This document shows positions 34,876 through 45,880 of a stretch of 64,000 nucleotides of DNA, one piece after another. The number at the start of each line of letters is the position of its first letter. Position 1 is the first letter of the stretch. A program made the translations under genes and the position numbers. The DNA lies in the NCBI GenBank assembly GCA_016808115.1, contig JAEQBH010000651.1, forward strand, positions 1,488,001-1,552,000. Reading direction: 5' to 3'. The notes below the pieces were generated by a model, which did no database searches, was not told the origin of the DNA, and worked only from the letters and a program-made list of their open reading frames with translations. The stretch is from Tetrastigma voinierianum (Eukaryota > Streptophyta > Magnoliopsida > Vitales > Vitaceae).

Positions 34876-36269
34876 TGACGCACGTGAGGCCATAGGGAAT
34901 CAACAAATTTATCTAGGTGTCCACTTGCGAGGCTACTACAAGATAGTGGTCTAGGGTCGAACACCCGGGATGGGTTTTCGTGAAATGAGGAAGGCAATGA
35001 GTTGAAAATGATATTTCTTTGATTTTAAGGTTTGTTCAAAACAGTGAGTCGATGGGTTGTAAACTGCAAATAAATTAATGAAAAATTTAGAAAAGAAGAC
35101 TCCTTGCCTGGTCGATTGACTTACGTATCATGCCCTCAGGCTTTGCGCCTCTGCGCTGGATAATGACCTATAGTCTTTCCCAAACCGACTCCTTGATTTG
35201 GCACTCAAAACCTAACCCTGTAAATTACTCCCCTCGTGAGATATGGCATTCATTGAGCATTCAAGTCCCTTTGACACAGGCATATCAAAGAGGCAACCTA
35301 TACTAAGAACTAATAGGAGACAACTATGGGATGACAAAGGGATCTAAGATTAAGCATCCACTGTAATTCACAAAGCCGTGCCAACACACACTACTATGGC
35401 CGGATCTAGGAGGCTTCAACCCAGGGTGAGATACACAAAGGGAGCTTGAAAATGCTCATAAATGCAAGTGGTGATAAATGAGAGGGCATGAAAACTTACT
35501 CCTAAACCTCCACTGACCTCCCTTCAAGGAAAGGGCTTATTAAGCATCCTCGAGCCATCCTCAAGGGGTGGGTTTGGCAGCCGAGAAAATGAGAGAAAGA
35601 AGAGAGAGAAGAGACAAACCGCAACCTCAAACAAAAGCCGCTGAAAGCTTGATCGAAAAATTGGGTTAGGGTTATAGTTATAAGGTGGCGATATAGCCAA
35701 CCCAATGAAATACCAAAATTAAAATATAACACAAGGACAAATGGTAATTAATCAAACGTGGTCGCTTGGGGATCAAGTATACTAAAACACAAAATAAGAT
35801 TTCTCCTCGCTATGCAGAAACACTCCTCGCACATAGCTAAAATTCCTCATTATGTTAGCGAAATTCCCGCTAGCCTAGCTTAAATTTACGCAGATAGCTT
35901 AAAATGGAGGGTTCTCTGCATCCCAGCAAATTTTCGTACCCATAGCGAAAAATCCCGGGATTGCTCCCGCCCTAGCTCTGCCTCACCATCCTCTCTCGCA
36001 CCTCATTCATCACTTTGCTCAATTCTTCACTGAATCTTGATATTTCATCGCCTCGGCTCGGTGAAATCATCGAGGATTCTCGCAATCAACACCAATACAG
36101 CCGTTGGCTGATCAGTTCTCAAAACCCAAAACTATCCAAAACAATCTCGAAACAAATCAAACACTAAGTGGACATGCACGACACTATTTAATTGATATGA
36201 TTAGTGCGCAAAACCACTCAAAACTATCTTAATAGGGACTTCACAAAATAGCACTTTGGGCACTAATCA
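34876..36269 (-). repeat. Element D 3' LTR
   Basis: Matches 40,376-41,695 in order (shared words aactaataggagacaacta, catgagatatggcattcattgagcattc-like). At 35,735-36,030 it instead carries a motif array that the 5' LTR lacks. The TATA position at 35,690 reads GATATAG and is damaged. Confidence 0.75.
35803..35960. repeat. GCGAAA/TTTCGC motif array in D 3' LTR
   Basis: About 160 bp with TTAGCGAAATTCCCGC, ATAGCGAAAAATCCCG and several TCGCTA words. It lies about 105 bp from the damaged TATA site, on its upstream side in the minus-strand sense. The 5' LTR of the same element has unrelated AT-rich sequence here. Confidence 0.65.
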
Positions 36270-36281
36270 CACTCCCCTTAA
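36270..36281 (-). other. Element D polypurine tract
   Basis: The plus strand cactccccttaa is TTAAGGGGAGTG on the minus strand, directly before the LTR start TGATTAGTGCCC. Element H has the equivalent GTTAAGAGGAG at 56,558-56,568. Confidence 0.65.
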
Positions 36282-37640
36282 CTATTAATATCGCTAGTCC
36301 CAGCAATGTTAAACAAAAATGGGATGCATAGCCAGGCTTTTACAAAAGTGTATCGGGGTCAAAAAGTGTATGTACGGATTAGCTTTAATTAGCATGAATA
36401 ATTTACACCTTTGTATGAAAACCCACATGAGAGAACAAAAACCATATAAGAACAAGTTTTAGGCAATGCCAATTTCAAGGATATCAACTCGAATTTCCAC
36501 TAAATCTGAATGCCTTAAGGTAACTGTGATTGAACCAATAAATTGCAATGCTATTCCCTCCCCACCCCAGCTACCGCCATGGCCTTAAACTCGTTGACCA
36601 ACCTAAATAGCTGGCCACGCCTGCTTTCCCTGATTGCAATGTGGTGCAAATGCCAAAACTACTTCACCAAAGTCCGTGTAACGGGGATTCACCGATGACT
36701 CCCAACCAGTGAAGGTTTAGGGCATCAAGCCAAAAGATCACTTGACCACAAACTTTATGTGCTTCACCTCGGACTCCGAATGACTTTGTGAATTAAGCAC
36801 CGCAACACGCTAAACTCTACCTGATCCACCTCGTAATCTAACACTAAGCCGATGACCCCCACCAATTATATTTAGGCATCTGCTTTAGTTGTCAAGGTAC
36901 CCTGACCGTGTTCGGTTTCACAGCAAAGCCACATGACTTTATTTTTCTTTTCTTCTTTCTTTCTTTTTGCTTTTCTTTCTTTTCCTTTTCGAAGAAGACT
37001 TCATTGGTCTTCATTCATGGGTAACACAAAACCTATTATGGGTCAACAAATTTAAGGCCGGCGGTAAAGTGAGAAAGAGGTGTATAGCTCAACCTATTGG
37101 TACAACTGTGCGCAGTGAATTAGTTTCTCATGGGAATGTTCATCAACACAACAAACTTCCAGCACTGACTAAAACTAAATCATGCATGAATTGTCCTATC
37201 ATTAAGGTAACATTACGTACTCAATTCTTCAACTAAAGGCAATTCAATTGTTCAATTGTACTACAAAAGTAGATACACACAAAGTGGAGACACAAAAGTG
37301 ATTTGCAAAAGTGTAGAAAAATGTAGTCGCATGGTATTTCTATGTCAGATATTTCACAAAATTACGCTTTTTCAAAAGAAACCGTGTGGTACCCTCCAAT
37401 AGAAGATGAACGAACGGTTTGAACTAAGGAGGAAATGGCTTGATGAACAGCAGACTTAGATCAGATCGCAACAATGCAGGAGGAAATGAGATTTTCCCGC
37501 ACCGCAACTCCGCAACATTTCAAAACAAAAAATTGTGATAAGATGTTTCTTGTAAATGTGAAAAATATGAAAAGAAAACAGTAAAAGAGCAAGGCACCAC
37601 TAAAAACCCAAATTAAGACTTAAAATAACAAAAGTAAAAT
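36282..37640 (-). other. Element D 3' untranslated region
   Basis: No gene. A T/C-rich tract at 36,940-36,995 and the following tattatgggtcaac...aaggccggc are matched at 57,230-57,345 in element H in the same orientation. The block at 36,660-36,790 matches element B in reverse. Confidence 0.55.
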
Positions 37641-37993
37641 TTCAACAAAATTTGGAGTGGTCTCCAGGTTCCTGCAGGAACCACTCCCAGTTGCGTAGCC
37701 ATTGGATCTCAAGGAGGGTCCAGAGAGAAGCCCCCACGTACGCAAAGGGTGCCACAAGTGCCTTCATGCTCAGCCCACAGCCTGGGCAACCGGTCTCCGG
37801 TGCGCAGCTGACTGCTGCAGAGAACAGGATTCTACATTGTCCGCTCTTACTACTCCCATCACCTTCCCCGCTTGTTAATATCATGCCTTCCCTCTCACCG
37901 TACCACTCGTGCAACTTCATCAAATTTGCTCCTTCTCATCCTCTCACCGTTTTCGCTGCTGCTCAAGTGGAAAATGTTGAGCTTCGCAGCTTG
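37641..37993 (-). pseudogene. Element D post-protease coding remnant
   Basis: A 93-codon minus-strand frame (37,923-37,642) follows protease. It includes CGTLC-like residues and a DPP motif in a shifted frame, resembling the acidic/proline segment after protease in element I (about 61,690-61,825, SLCGTVLQVDPS and LLDPP). It shows that both elements lose pol at about the same place. No domain is recognised. Confidence 0.4.
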
Positions 37994-38360
37994 TCATGTT
38001 GCCAAATGTGAGCCGTATGACCCCATTCCCAACAATTGATAATGGCATTTCGCGGCCGTAAATGGCCTTTCTCCCAATATACGGCCACTTGATTGTGCCC
38101 CCGCTCCGCTTCGTGGTCGAACCACGAAACTAATCGGATAGTAGAACTTATCTACTTTTACCAACACATCCTCCACTATCCCTTCTTTGGCATTTTCACC
38201 GAACGATCAGCTAAAAGATAGGGTGATGTTGGCTGGTTTCAGCTCAAACCTAGCCGCCCATACACTGAAAAAGTGCAGTTGACACCGGCACCCAAGCTCA
38301 ATAAAGGCTGTCAAATGGTGCCCCTCCACGTTAACCGAGATACTGGGGTCCCTCGGATCC
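37994..38360 (-). pseudogene. Element D aspartic protease, degenerate
   Basis: The minus-strand frame 38,176-37,994 reads MEDVLVKVDKFYYPISFVV, the conserved protease flap region. It is followed by altered IILGRPF-type residues (GRILGERPF). The active-site motif lies in broken text near 38,280. The sequence is closest, by eye, to protease of B and I. Confidence 0.65.
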
Positions 38361-40110
38361 TTGTATTTCACCATTGTCTTGCAATGAGATGATTATTTTG
38401 TTAACTCTGTTCGCTTAAGAATGCTTTTTTCAATGCCCAACCCTTTTTGGATTGTGGCTGGACTTTCGCAACTTTTATAGCGTGATCTTGTTTATGATGT
38501 CCAAAGAAGGGTGTCACCTTCACCATCTTAGACTTCCAGAGATGCCCGTCATTGGGCAAGGTGCCTCTCTTCTCGCCTCTTAGTGCTTGTAAATGGAGGT
38601 GGCGGTAGTGTCAGGTATTGAGTCCTCCTTCACAGAAAATGTGTTCGCCCAATTCTTCCCCCCTTTTCCGGTTTCCCCAATGTGCTTGGGCACAATATCA
38701 ACCTCTCTTTTCCACTTCTCTTGAAGGTAATGATAGCTTTAACTTCATCCATTTTTGGGAAGGTTCATTAGAATACTCACTTCATAGACTCCTTGATTTG
38801 CACGAGAAGGAACCTCCCGCTCACACATTCTCTATTCTTGTTATGGATGCCCGCAAGTCGCCAATTCTCTACATAAGTTACATTTTCGTACCATCTATTC
38901 TCTTGTTCAAGGAGCTTTCTACATTTTCAATTTTTTTGTTCAACTGAGCATTGATGCCTTTTTGCTCCTCCACAAAATTTCCCACCACTTTGCTCAGATT
39001 CAAAATGGCTTGCTCAACAGAGAGAGTGGTGCGTTGATGCCGTGATGTGAGTTATGTCAAAGAAGGGTTAGCACTCCAATTGGGGTTGTAAGTGCTTACA
39101 GCATGGGAGCGGTTTGTTTACGGCTTGTTTTGGCTCTACCACATTTGTGTGTGCATCCTCAGATTGGGGCTTAATATGTAGTTCTCTGGTAGTCATTGAC
39201 CACAAATGAAACAAGCACTGTGCATGGCTTTCTACCACACACCGCACTCATGGACTTTCTTTCTACCCCAATCTTCAGCCAAGGTAGATACTAGCTTTCA
39301 GTCCCATATCTTCGGAGAAGGGCACATGCCTTCCACTCTGGTTCACCGGTGGCTTGAATCTATTTTGGCTTCCTCGGGTTTGGCCTCATCCCAACCCTCG
39401 AGGTCTCGCCACATAATCGAGGAAGTCCATTGCCCTCATCAGGATTTTTTACTCAAGAAATCTCCTCCACACATAGTTTTTCCAATAATTGTTTCATGGA
39501 AGGGGACATTCCATCATAAAATGGTCTACCACATCCATGTATCAAATCCACGTGTGTGGGCATGCATCGATAGTCTCCATAAATCTCCCAAAGACTGCAG
39601 AACCCTTCCTCACCATCATGTCGCAAATGTGTAAAATTTGCCTCTTCAAGTTGCTTGTCTCAGAGCACCGAAGAATTTTTTTAGAAACTCTTACCGCAGC
39701 CTTCGGTCAGATGGTTTGTTTCTTGGCCAATGCATTTAGCCAAATTTTTTCCCTTTGTCTCTTGTGTGGTCAATGGAAAGGCTTTCAACTTGAGAAGCTC
39801 CATGTCCACCGCACCTTCTTTGAAAGTGGTGCATACTTCCTCAAAATCCCTTGATGTGTGTGTATGGATTTCGTTTCGCGCCATGAAAAGTCGGGAGCAG
39901 GGGCAACGATAAGGTCTCACCGCTACATCCATGAGAGGACACGCACGAGGGTGCACCACCGTGTATGGATCCTCGGCGATCACATTGGGCCCCAGGCACT
40001 CTGGCTATCTCTCCCCGGAGATCCATTCGAGCAATTCAAGGGAGGACTAATTTCGGCCCGTCTCCCGCAAGTGCCAGCCACCCTCTCTGCGTCTACCCCG
40101 CAGTGTTCCT
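38361..40110 (-). pseudogene. gag: Element D gag, broken
   Basis: On the minus strand, the frame 39,983-39,681 reads AVRPYRCPCSRLFMARNEIH, then THTSRDFEEVCTTFKEGAVD and MELLKLKAFPLT. These correspond directly to the gag frames of B (9,129) and I (59,376). Later pieces include GFDTWM near 39,550 and CGGDFLSKKS near 39,450, with WDEAKPEEA near 39,370. It is disrupted by stops and indels throughout. The overlapping plus-strand ORFs here are antisense shadows. Confidence 0.75.
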
Positions 40111-40354
40111 CGGTCCCACTGCATAACCGCTTCTCCTCGCACACTTCACAATCACCAGAAAACAATCAAAACAAAACTAATAAAAGGGTTAAGGTTAGCT
40201 AAAATTAAAGCGTAAAACCGAATGTACCGGAAAAATTAAAATCCCCTCGCAGCGAACCGCAAGTGGAAAAAAATGATAAAATCAAAAGGGAATGAGATTT
40301 ACCAAACTCGTATTATGAATCACAAGTTCAACAACTTCTTATCTCACTAGCACC

Positions 40355-40372
40355 ATCCTCGCAACGGCGCCG
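40355..40372 (-). promoter_or_regulatory. Element D primer-binding site
   Basis: On the minus strand GGCGCCGTTGCGAGGATG follows the LTR, a close match to the tRNA-Asp site TGGCGCCGTTGCCGGGGA. It is the best-preserved primer site of this family in the window. Confidence 0.75.
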
Positions 40373-40375
40373 GCC

Positions 40376-41695
40376 TGATTCGTGTCACGTAGGGCTATAG
40401 GAATCAACAAAATTTATCCTAGGTGTCCTTACCGCCAGAAGAGGCTACTACAAAGATAAAGGGTTCAGTAGCCGAACACGAGGATGGGTTTTTTCTTTCG
40501 TGAAATGAGAAGTGCACTTGAGTTAAAAATGGTATTTCTTGATTTTAAGGTTTTGTTCAAAACAAGGAGCGGGATGTTTAAACCAAAATAAATTAAAGAA
40601 AATTAGAAAAGAAGACTCCTTGAAGTCTGGGTCACCGGATTGGATTTTTAAGGTGTATTCATGCCTCGGTTTGTTTCCTGCCATAGATAATGACCTATAG
40701 CTCTTCCAAACTGACCTTTGATTTCGGCACTAAAACTCCAAACCCAAATTACTTCCTCATGAGATATGGCATTCATTGAGCATTCAAGTCCCTGTACAAG
40801 AAGTATACGGCCTCAAAGAGGCAACTAATACAAACTAATAGGAGACAACTAAGTGATGACAAGGATTCAAGATTACATCCACGTAACCACAAAGCTTGCC
40901 AAATACACATTAGCTTAGGCTGGATCTGTGGAGGTTTCAACCTAGGGTGAGACACAGTGGAGCTTAAATGCCGATAAATGCAAAGGTGATAAAATGAGAG
41001 AGGGTATGAAAATTTACCTTCAAACCTCCACCGCGACCCTCCCTTTCTTCATGAAGTGCTTATAAGCATCCCTTGAGTTGTCATCTCGCGTGTCATACTG
41101 AAATGAGAGAAAGAAGAGAGAGAAGAGAGCAAACCGCAACCTCAAAACAAAGCCTACCGAAAGCTCGACCGAAACAGTTAGTGTTACAGTTATAAGGTGG
41201 CTTATATAGCCAACCCAAATGTGTGAAATACCAAAAATTCCTCAAAATATACATAAGAAGGACAAAGGTATTAATAAATAATGTCTATAAGAATGCATAA
41301 CAAACAATAATGAGATCATTATGTAAAAGAAATTTAGTTTATGAATCCATCATAGGCATAATTTTAGAACCTAATAAATTCAGAGCTCAAGAAACAGACG
41401 TCTCGTCTGGTTATTTAATCACTCGGACTTTTATTCACATTTCAATTTCACTGAACTTGATATTATCGCCGCCATGAAATCATCGAGGATTCTCGCAATC
41501 AACACCAATAAGAAGCCAAGCTTGTTGATTGAAGTTCTCAAAACCTGCAAACTATCCAAAACAATCTCGAAAAACAAATCAAAAACACTAAGTGGACATG
41601 CACATGACAATTGGCTTAATTGATAAGGATTAGTACGCAAAAGCACTCAAAACCCATTCTAAACAGGGACTCAAAATAGCACTGGGCACTAATCA
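40376..41695 (-). repeat. Element D 5' LTR
   Basis: Minus-strand start TGATTAGTGCCC at 41,695, end GAATCA at 40,376. It keeps a TATA box, GGCTATATAAGCC, at 41,201-41,213. Upstream of the TATA box (41,275-41,450) it carries AT-rich sequence in place of the motif array. Confidence 0.75.
41201..41213 (-). promoter_or_regulatory. TATA box of D 5' LTR
   Basis: GGCTTATATAGCC on the plus strand, i.e. GGCTATATAAGCC in the element's own sense, identical to the B 5' LTR core promoter. Confidence 0.6.
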
Positions 41696-41700
41696 AGCAT
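41696..41700. repeat. Target-site duplication AGCAT, right copy of element D
   Basis: Identical to 34,871-34,875 on the other side of the element. Confidence 0.8.
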
Positions 41701-43430
41701 GAGGCTTGTCGACACTTACTCATCCCGACCGGTTCATTTTGCAAATCTTGTATCTGCCTCCTTAGCTAAATGGTTTTGTCAATTACTTTCCACTTCTCGA
41801 AGAGTGGTGACATCCTTCTTGCAATGTTCGAAGGTGCCATCACTTGACTCGAGACTCCAACATTTCGACTGGGGTTTCGATGGCTCGAGAAGGGAGTTTC
41901 CCTTTTTCTTATTGAAAATTTTCCATAGAAGAAGTTAGCTTAGTGATTTGGGATCTCACATCATTCAAGGCAATTCGAAATTCAGTGTTGGTGGATTGTT
42001 GGGTCTGGACAAACAGTGTTACAATGTCCTCCAAACTTCTCTTATGTGGAGGTTGATAAGGCTGTGGGTTTGAATTCCCTTGAGACGAGGGATGGAAACC
42101 TTGGTTAGGGTTCACAGGAAATCCTTGAGGACCTTGATTTTGGAACGGAGGGGCTTGATTTGATAAGCCTTGGTTCGTGAAGCTGGGGCCTTTGGTTGTT
42201 CGTGTTTAGGCTCTCATTTTCCCCAATAACTAAAATTCAGGTGCTTACCCCACCCCGACTATAATGCTTCTGGCATGGAGAATCTCAGGTGCCTTTGGTA
42301 AAGCTGCTTACTTAGCTTTCTATTTGGATTGCTCCCTGACTCGAGGAAGGTTAGGGTGTTAATAGTTGAGGGTAGGGTCATCGCAAATGATGCATGGCTC
42401 TCCACTCTAGATCCCATGTGCATTGAGGTACTTCGAGGCACACTAGTTACCCCATTCACCTTTCAATTCCCAGAAGTGGTCCTCAACTCTCGTTAAGCTG
42501 TCATTTTCGCCAGTGATCATCATTCCTCTTAAGTATGACCTTCCCCCAGGTGTACTATGGCTTTAGTGGGATTTCTATGAGTATTCCTGCTCAAGCATTT
42601 TTCTGCTATGGTATAGAAAAATTGAATTGCCTCTAACACTTTTCATAGAACTCTTCCCGCACACACGGCCTGAAGGTATTGTTTGCTGGTTCAAGGATAG
42701 TCTGGTGAAAATACTACTGTAATTTGTCCAACATCCAAACCATGATGAGGGAGTAGCATGGAGGAGGTCCTTATATCTTTTCCATACAACAAATGTAAAA
42801 GGTTCACTCCCAAGCTTAAAAAAGTTTTGGATCGCTTCACATGAGTGCATTTGGTAATGCGTGAGGGAAGACTATATTATGAATTAATTTCGCATGTCTT
42901 CCTGTGTAAAGATCAATCTGGGCACAAGCGAATGAAACCATATTTTGCCTTTTCCTTTAGAGAGAATGTGAAATAAATACCATGCAAATTATAGTGGAGG
43001 CACATCCCAGAGAAAGGAAAGCACCAAAACATTCAAATCTCAAGTGAATGAGTAGGGGTTCTCATAATCTTCCCCTTGATACATTGTGTGAGAAGGTGAA
43101 CTCCATCTCCGACTCCATGAGGAACTGGTTAGCCCCTTCGTAGGTGTAAGTGGAACACATGATTTGTCATGGTTCTCGAGGCCAGAATCTCCTGAGAGTT
43201 CTTTCCACACAGGCAAGGCAAAAGGTGGGGAGCCCCATATTTGCCTCTCACGAAATTGCCACATTACTTCCTCCCCACCGTAGGGCTGGTGCCACACCAT
43301 CTCCTTGTTGTGGAGGTTCATGGAGTCTTTGTGGATCAACAGGTAACCCTTGGCAATTTGGATTAAAAAGAGTTTGGTCGACTCCTGTGATGTCCATTCG
43401 AGGTGTGGTTCTCTCAAACAATTGTTTTAC
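41701..43430 (-). pseudogene. gag: Element A gag, broken
   Basis: Minus-strand frames at 43,417-43,040, 42,850-42,575, 42,459-42,259 and 42,115-41,909 give gag in order. They carry EGEDYENPYSF, then EPFTFVVWKRYKDLLHATP with a PHHGLDVG-like segment out of frame, and CAGR/YEKC residues. Next is a Pro/Asn/Gln-rich part (FHPSSQGNSNPQPYQPPHKR) and SLEDIVTLFVQTQQSTNTEF with a coiled-coil-like tail. Gag is normally followed by the pre-protease segment, which is found at 34,870 beyond element D. Stops and shifts are frequent. Confidence 0.75.
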
Positions 43431-43629
43431 TACGGACTCTTTAGAATTTCTTGAGGTATATAATTCTTAAGAATGCTTGCTCTGCGAGCCCAAACCAACA
43501 TGCACCAATCTTGCTCCTTACCAGATAGATAGAGTAACTGGCCTAGATTATTCATACTTAAATGAATGAAAAAAGAAAAGTAGAGAATGCACTCGCATTT
43601 GCTAATGCACCGCAAATTACCACTAGCCC
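43431..43629 (-). other. Element A leader
   Basis: Short stretch between gag and the right LTR. A 61-codon minus-strand frame has no motif. I cannot identify a convincing primer site, which may be mutated or deleted. Confidence 0.4.
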
Positions 43630-44490
43630 TTTAGATCAACTAGATTGATCGCCACTCCCCGCGTACCAGCTGCACAGCCAGCCTGGCTTCATATGCCGAA
43701 ATTACTCCAAGCGCAGAACTAAGGTCGCTTACATAGGGAACTAAGGTCGTCAAGGTTATTATATTACCGTGGAAGTCCATGTGTCAGCTTTCCATGTGTG
43801 AGTGGTTTCAGGTGATCCTTAGGAATATTCTCCAAAGAATGTGCGTTTAAAAAGTAAAATCGGGGTTGTAATTGATTGATTGAGCAACCGATTGCTAACT
43901 ATTTTTAAATCAAAAGGTGGAATGATAGGGTTCTTTAGGTTTCCACTCACTCGCCGATCGTAATACCCACCTCTATCTTCACAATCTCATCTGTGAGTAC
44001 TGATGAACGGTTCGAACACGGAAGATTTTACATTAAAAGCTCTTAAAACGAAGAGCTTATTTGGTGGATGAATAAACATCTGTTCAAACGACTTGCTTCG
44101 ACCTTAGCTTACAGATTTACATCACACAAAAAAGATTCGTAAGTGCCAGCAAGGCCCGATAATCCCGCTTGAAGCACAAAGAAGAAACTGAGGCAACACA
44201 CTTTGACTTGATGCATCTTCCAAATTATTAGAACTCATCATGCGGAAGTTTAGAACCCATTGAAACTGAAAACGATCTTCGCGCCTCCTCAAGGCACAAA
44301 ACTACCTTATAAATTGGGGACTTGATAAACACACCCACCAAAGATCAGGGATATCAAAGCACGATCCCGCAAAGAAACACCAGTCAAGGAAAACCAAATA
44401 AGATTATACGTGGGACAATGAAAATTCGTAATCCGAATCCAGCATTCACCACCCATGAACCCTGGGAAGTAAAATATATGAGAGAAGCAC
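43630..44490 (-). repeat. Element A right (5') LTR, truncated
   Basis: Matches 4,560-5,510 of the left LTR in the same orientation, with gatccttagg, ccaaagaatgtg, gtaattgattgatt, gaatgatagggttctt and ctcatct shared. It lacks the parts of the 2.2-kb LTR that correspond to 3,819-4,560 and 5,510-6,023. The right truncation coincides with the start of fragment E. Confidence 0.6.
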
Positions 44491-44499
44491 CTAACCTGC

Positions 44500-44760
44500 C
44501 TAAAACCAAAACCCCAGAAATCAAAAAAAAAAAAAAAAAAAAAAATCGCTTACCGAGGGGACCGCTTTTTATCGGATTCATTGAGGGGTTTTTGTTCTTC
44601 ATTTTCCCCATTTAAAAAATAAATAAAAATAAAAAGTAAGTGGCGAATCCAAACAAAACCGTTCCTCACTCGAGACAAATTTTCCAAAGCTCGAAAATCA
44701 TCTCACTTTTTTCTATTAATAGCGAGTCGTGCCGGCACGTAGATCGGGTAGGGTCCACAA
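44500..44760 (+). repeat. Fragment E LTR end
   Basis: Contains a homopolymer A run (about 44,522-44,543), then gaattcattgagggg-type sequence and a terminal gtcgtgccggcacgtag...gggtccaca. It ends in CA directly before the primer site. Only the last 260 bp or so is present. Confidence 0.5.
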
Positions 44761-44762
44761 AT

Positions 44763-44780
44763 TGGCGACTCCACTGGGGA
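44763..44780 (+). promoter_or_regulatory. Fragment E primer-binding site, tRNA-Arg type
   Basis: TGGCGACTCCACTGGGGA differs by one base from the TGGCGACTCCGCTGGGGA site I know from Ogre/Tat elements, which use tRNA-Arg. It differs clearly from the tRNA-Asp-type sites of B, D, G and I. Confidence 0.75.
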
Positions 44781-45880
44781 TCGAGCCCAGAATCTCTAGT
44801 TTCATAAGAGGGCTGCTTGAACTTGAGTTAAGTATAGTATTAAGCGAATATGGTTCATTGACTGGCAAGAGATCTGTGCATTTGGCATACACTTGTGGTT
44901 TGTTTGTGCTTGTGTGTTCACCTGTTGGATTCTAGCATGCTTGTTCATAGTTGATTGGTACCTAGCTATATGTTTCCGATTGGCATAGATGGTTAGTTTA
45001 TGTGTAGGTTCTGTGGTAGGCTTGCTCTTTGTGCATGACTGATTGCTGCATGGCTATCATCTCTCTTACATGACTGCTTGATTTGTTCGTGTTTGTAGGG
45101 CGCGCTTGTATCCCCTTTTTTCCGTATCACTAGTTTTGGTCGATTATTCCTCATTGATTGCTTGAGTTTCTTAGTAGTTATTCATAATTGTTTGCGTTCG
45201 ACTAAGCTAGGATTTTGGAGCAGGGTTTAACGTAAGGGCTATATCGATGTTTGGGAGCACTATGGAGATGACGGATATCCGAGCAATGAAGACCTATATA
45301 GCCTTGAGCTGGATTTCATGGATACATGCGTGGCCAGTGTGTCATTTTGATTGATGGTTAGGATCTTAGGTTACGTATCTCGTCTTGGTCAAATCATCTA
45401 GCTTTTAGGACTTGCTTTTTCCCGTTGTTAGCTTTTGAGCCACATTACCCCTAAGGTATCACCATGTCAGAATCCCGCTCCTGCCTGTGAAGCCATATAT
45501 CAGTTTAGCTGTTGACATCAAATGTCAGATCATTCTCTTCGGAGTGATTCTAGCTCAAGTACACACAGTTGATTTCAAGATTGATAGTCACTTCTGGACA
45601 ACATGCCCCTTTCCTTTTCAGAAGATTGTTGATTGAGATTGACTCTGGGTCTCCCGAGAGCTGATCCGCATACATGAGGCAGACCTATTAGAGGATCGTG
45701 ATTCACGCCGCTAGAGCAAGATATCATATCATAGAGATATGGACCTCGCACGCCATCATGGGACTGGGCCATTAGAGATTACCGCTACCATGGCATATCT
45801 CCGGGATTCCATATTGGGACTAGAAAAGAGGATTGATAGGCATTAGGCCTAGCCATTGCCAATTAAGGAGAGCACCCCGC
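44781..45880 (+). other. Fragment E leader
   Basis: Long untranslated leader, as usual for Tat/Ogre elements. No supported ORF: those present (44,729-44,935 +, 45,575-45,772 -) lack motifs. Confidence 0.45.

Larger units (their letters stand above)
34876..41695 (-). mobile_element. Element D: gag-protease LTR element without RT or integrase, nested in A
   Basis: D is 6.8 kb on the minus strand. LTRs at 40,376-41,695 (5') and 34,876-36,269 (3') begin TGATTAGTGCCC and share most of their length. A primer site (40,355-40,372) lies inside the 5' LTR and a polypurine tract (36,270-36,281) inside the 3' LTR. Identical 5-bp flanks AGCAT prove one insertion event. Internally only gag and protease are readable; no RT, RNase H or integrase text lies between protease (about 38.0 kb) and the 3' region. 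It belongs to the same LTR family as B, H and I and would have needed proteins from a relative. Confidence 0.8.

Noticed and set aside
37652..38011. 119-codon plus-strand ORF
   Set aside because: Antisense to the protease and post-protease text of element D on the minus strand.
39206..40202. Several plus-strand ORFs of 114-142 codons
   Set aside because: All lie opposite the minus-strand gag of element D, whose conserved residues are readable; these are shadows.
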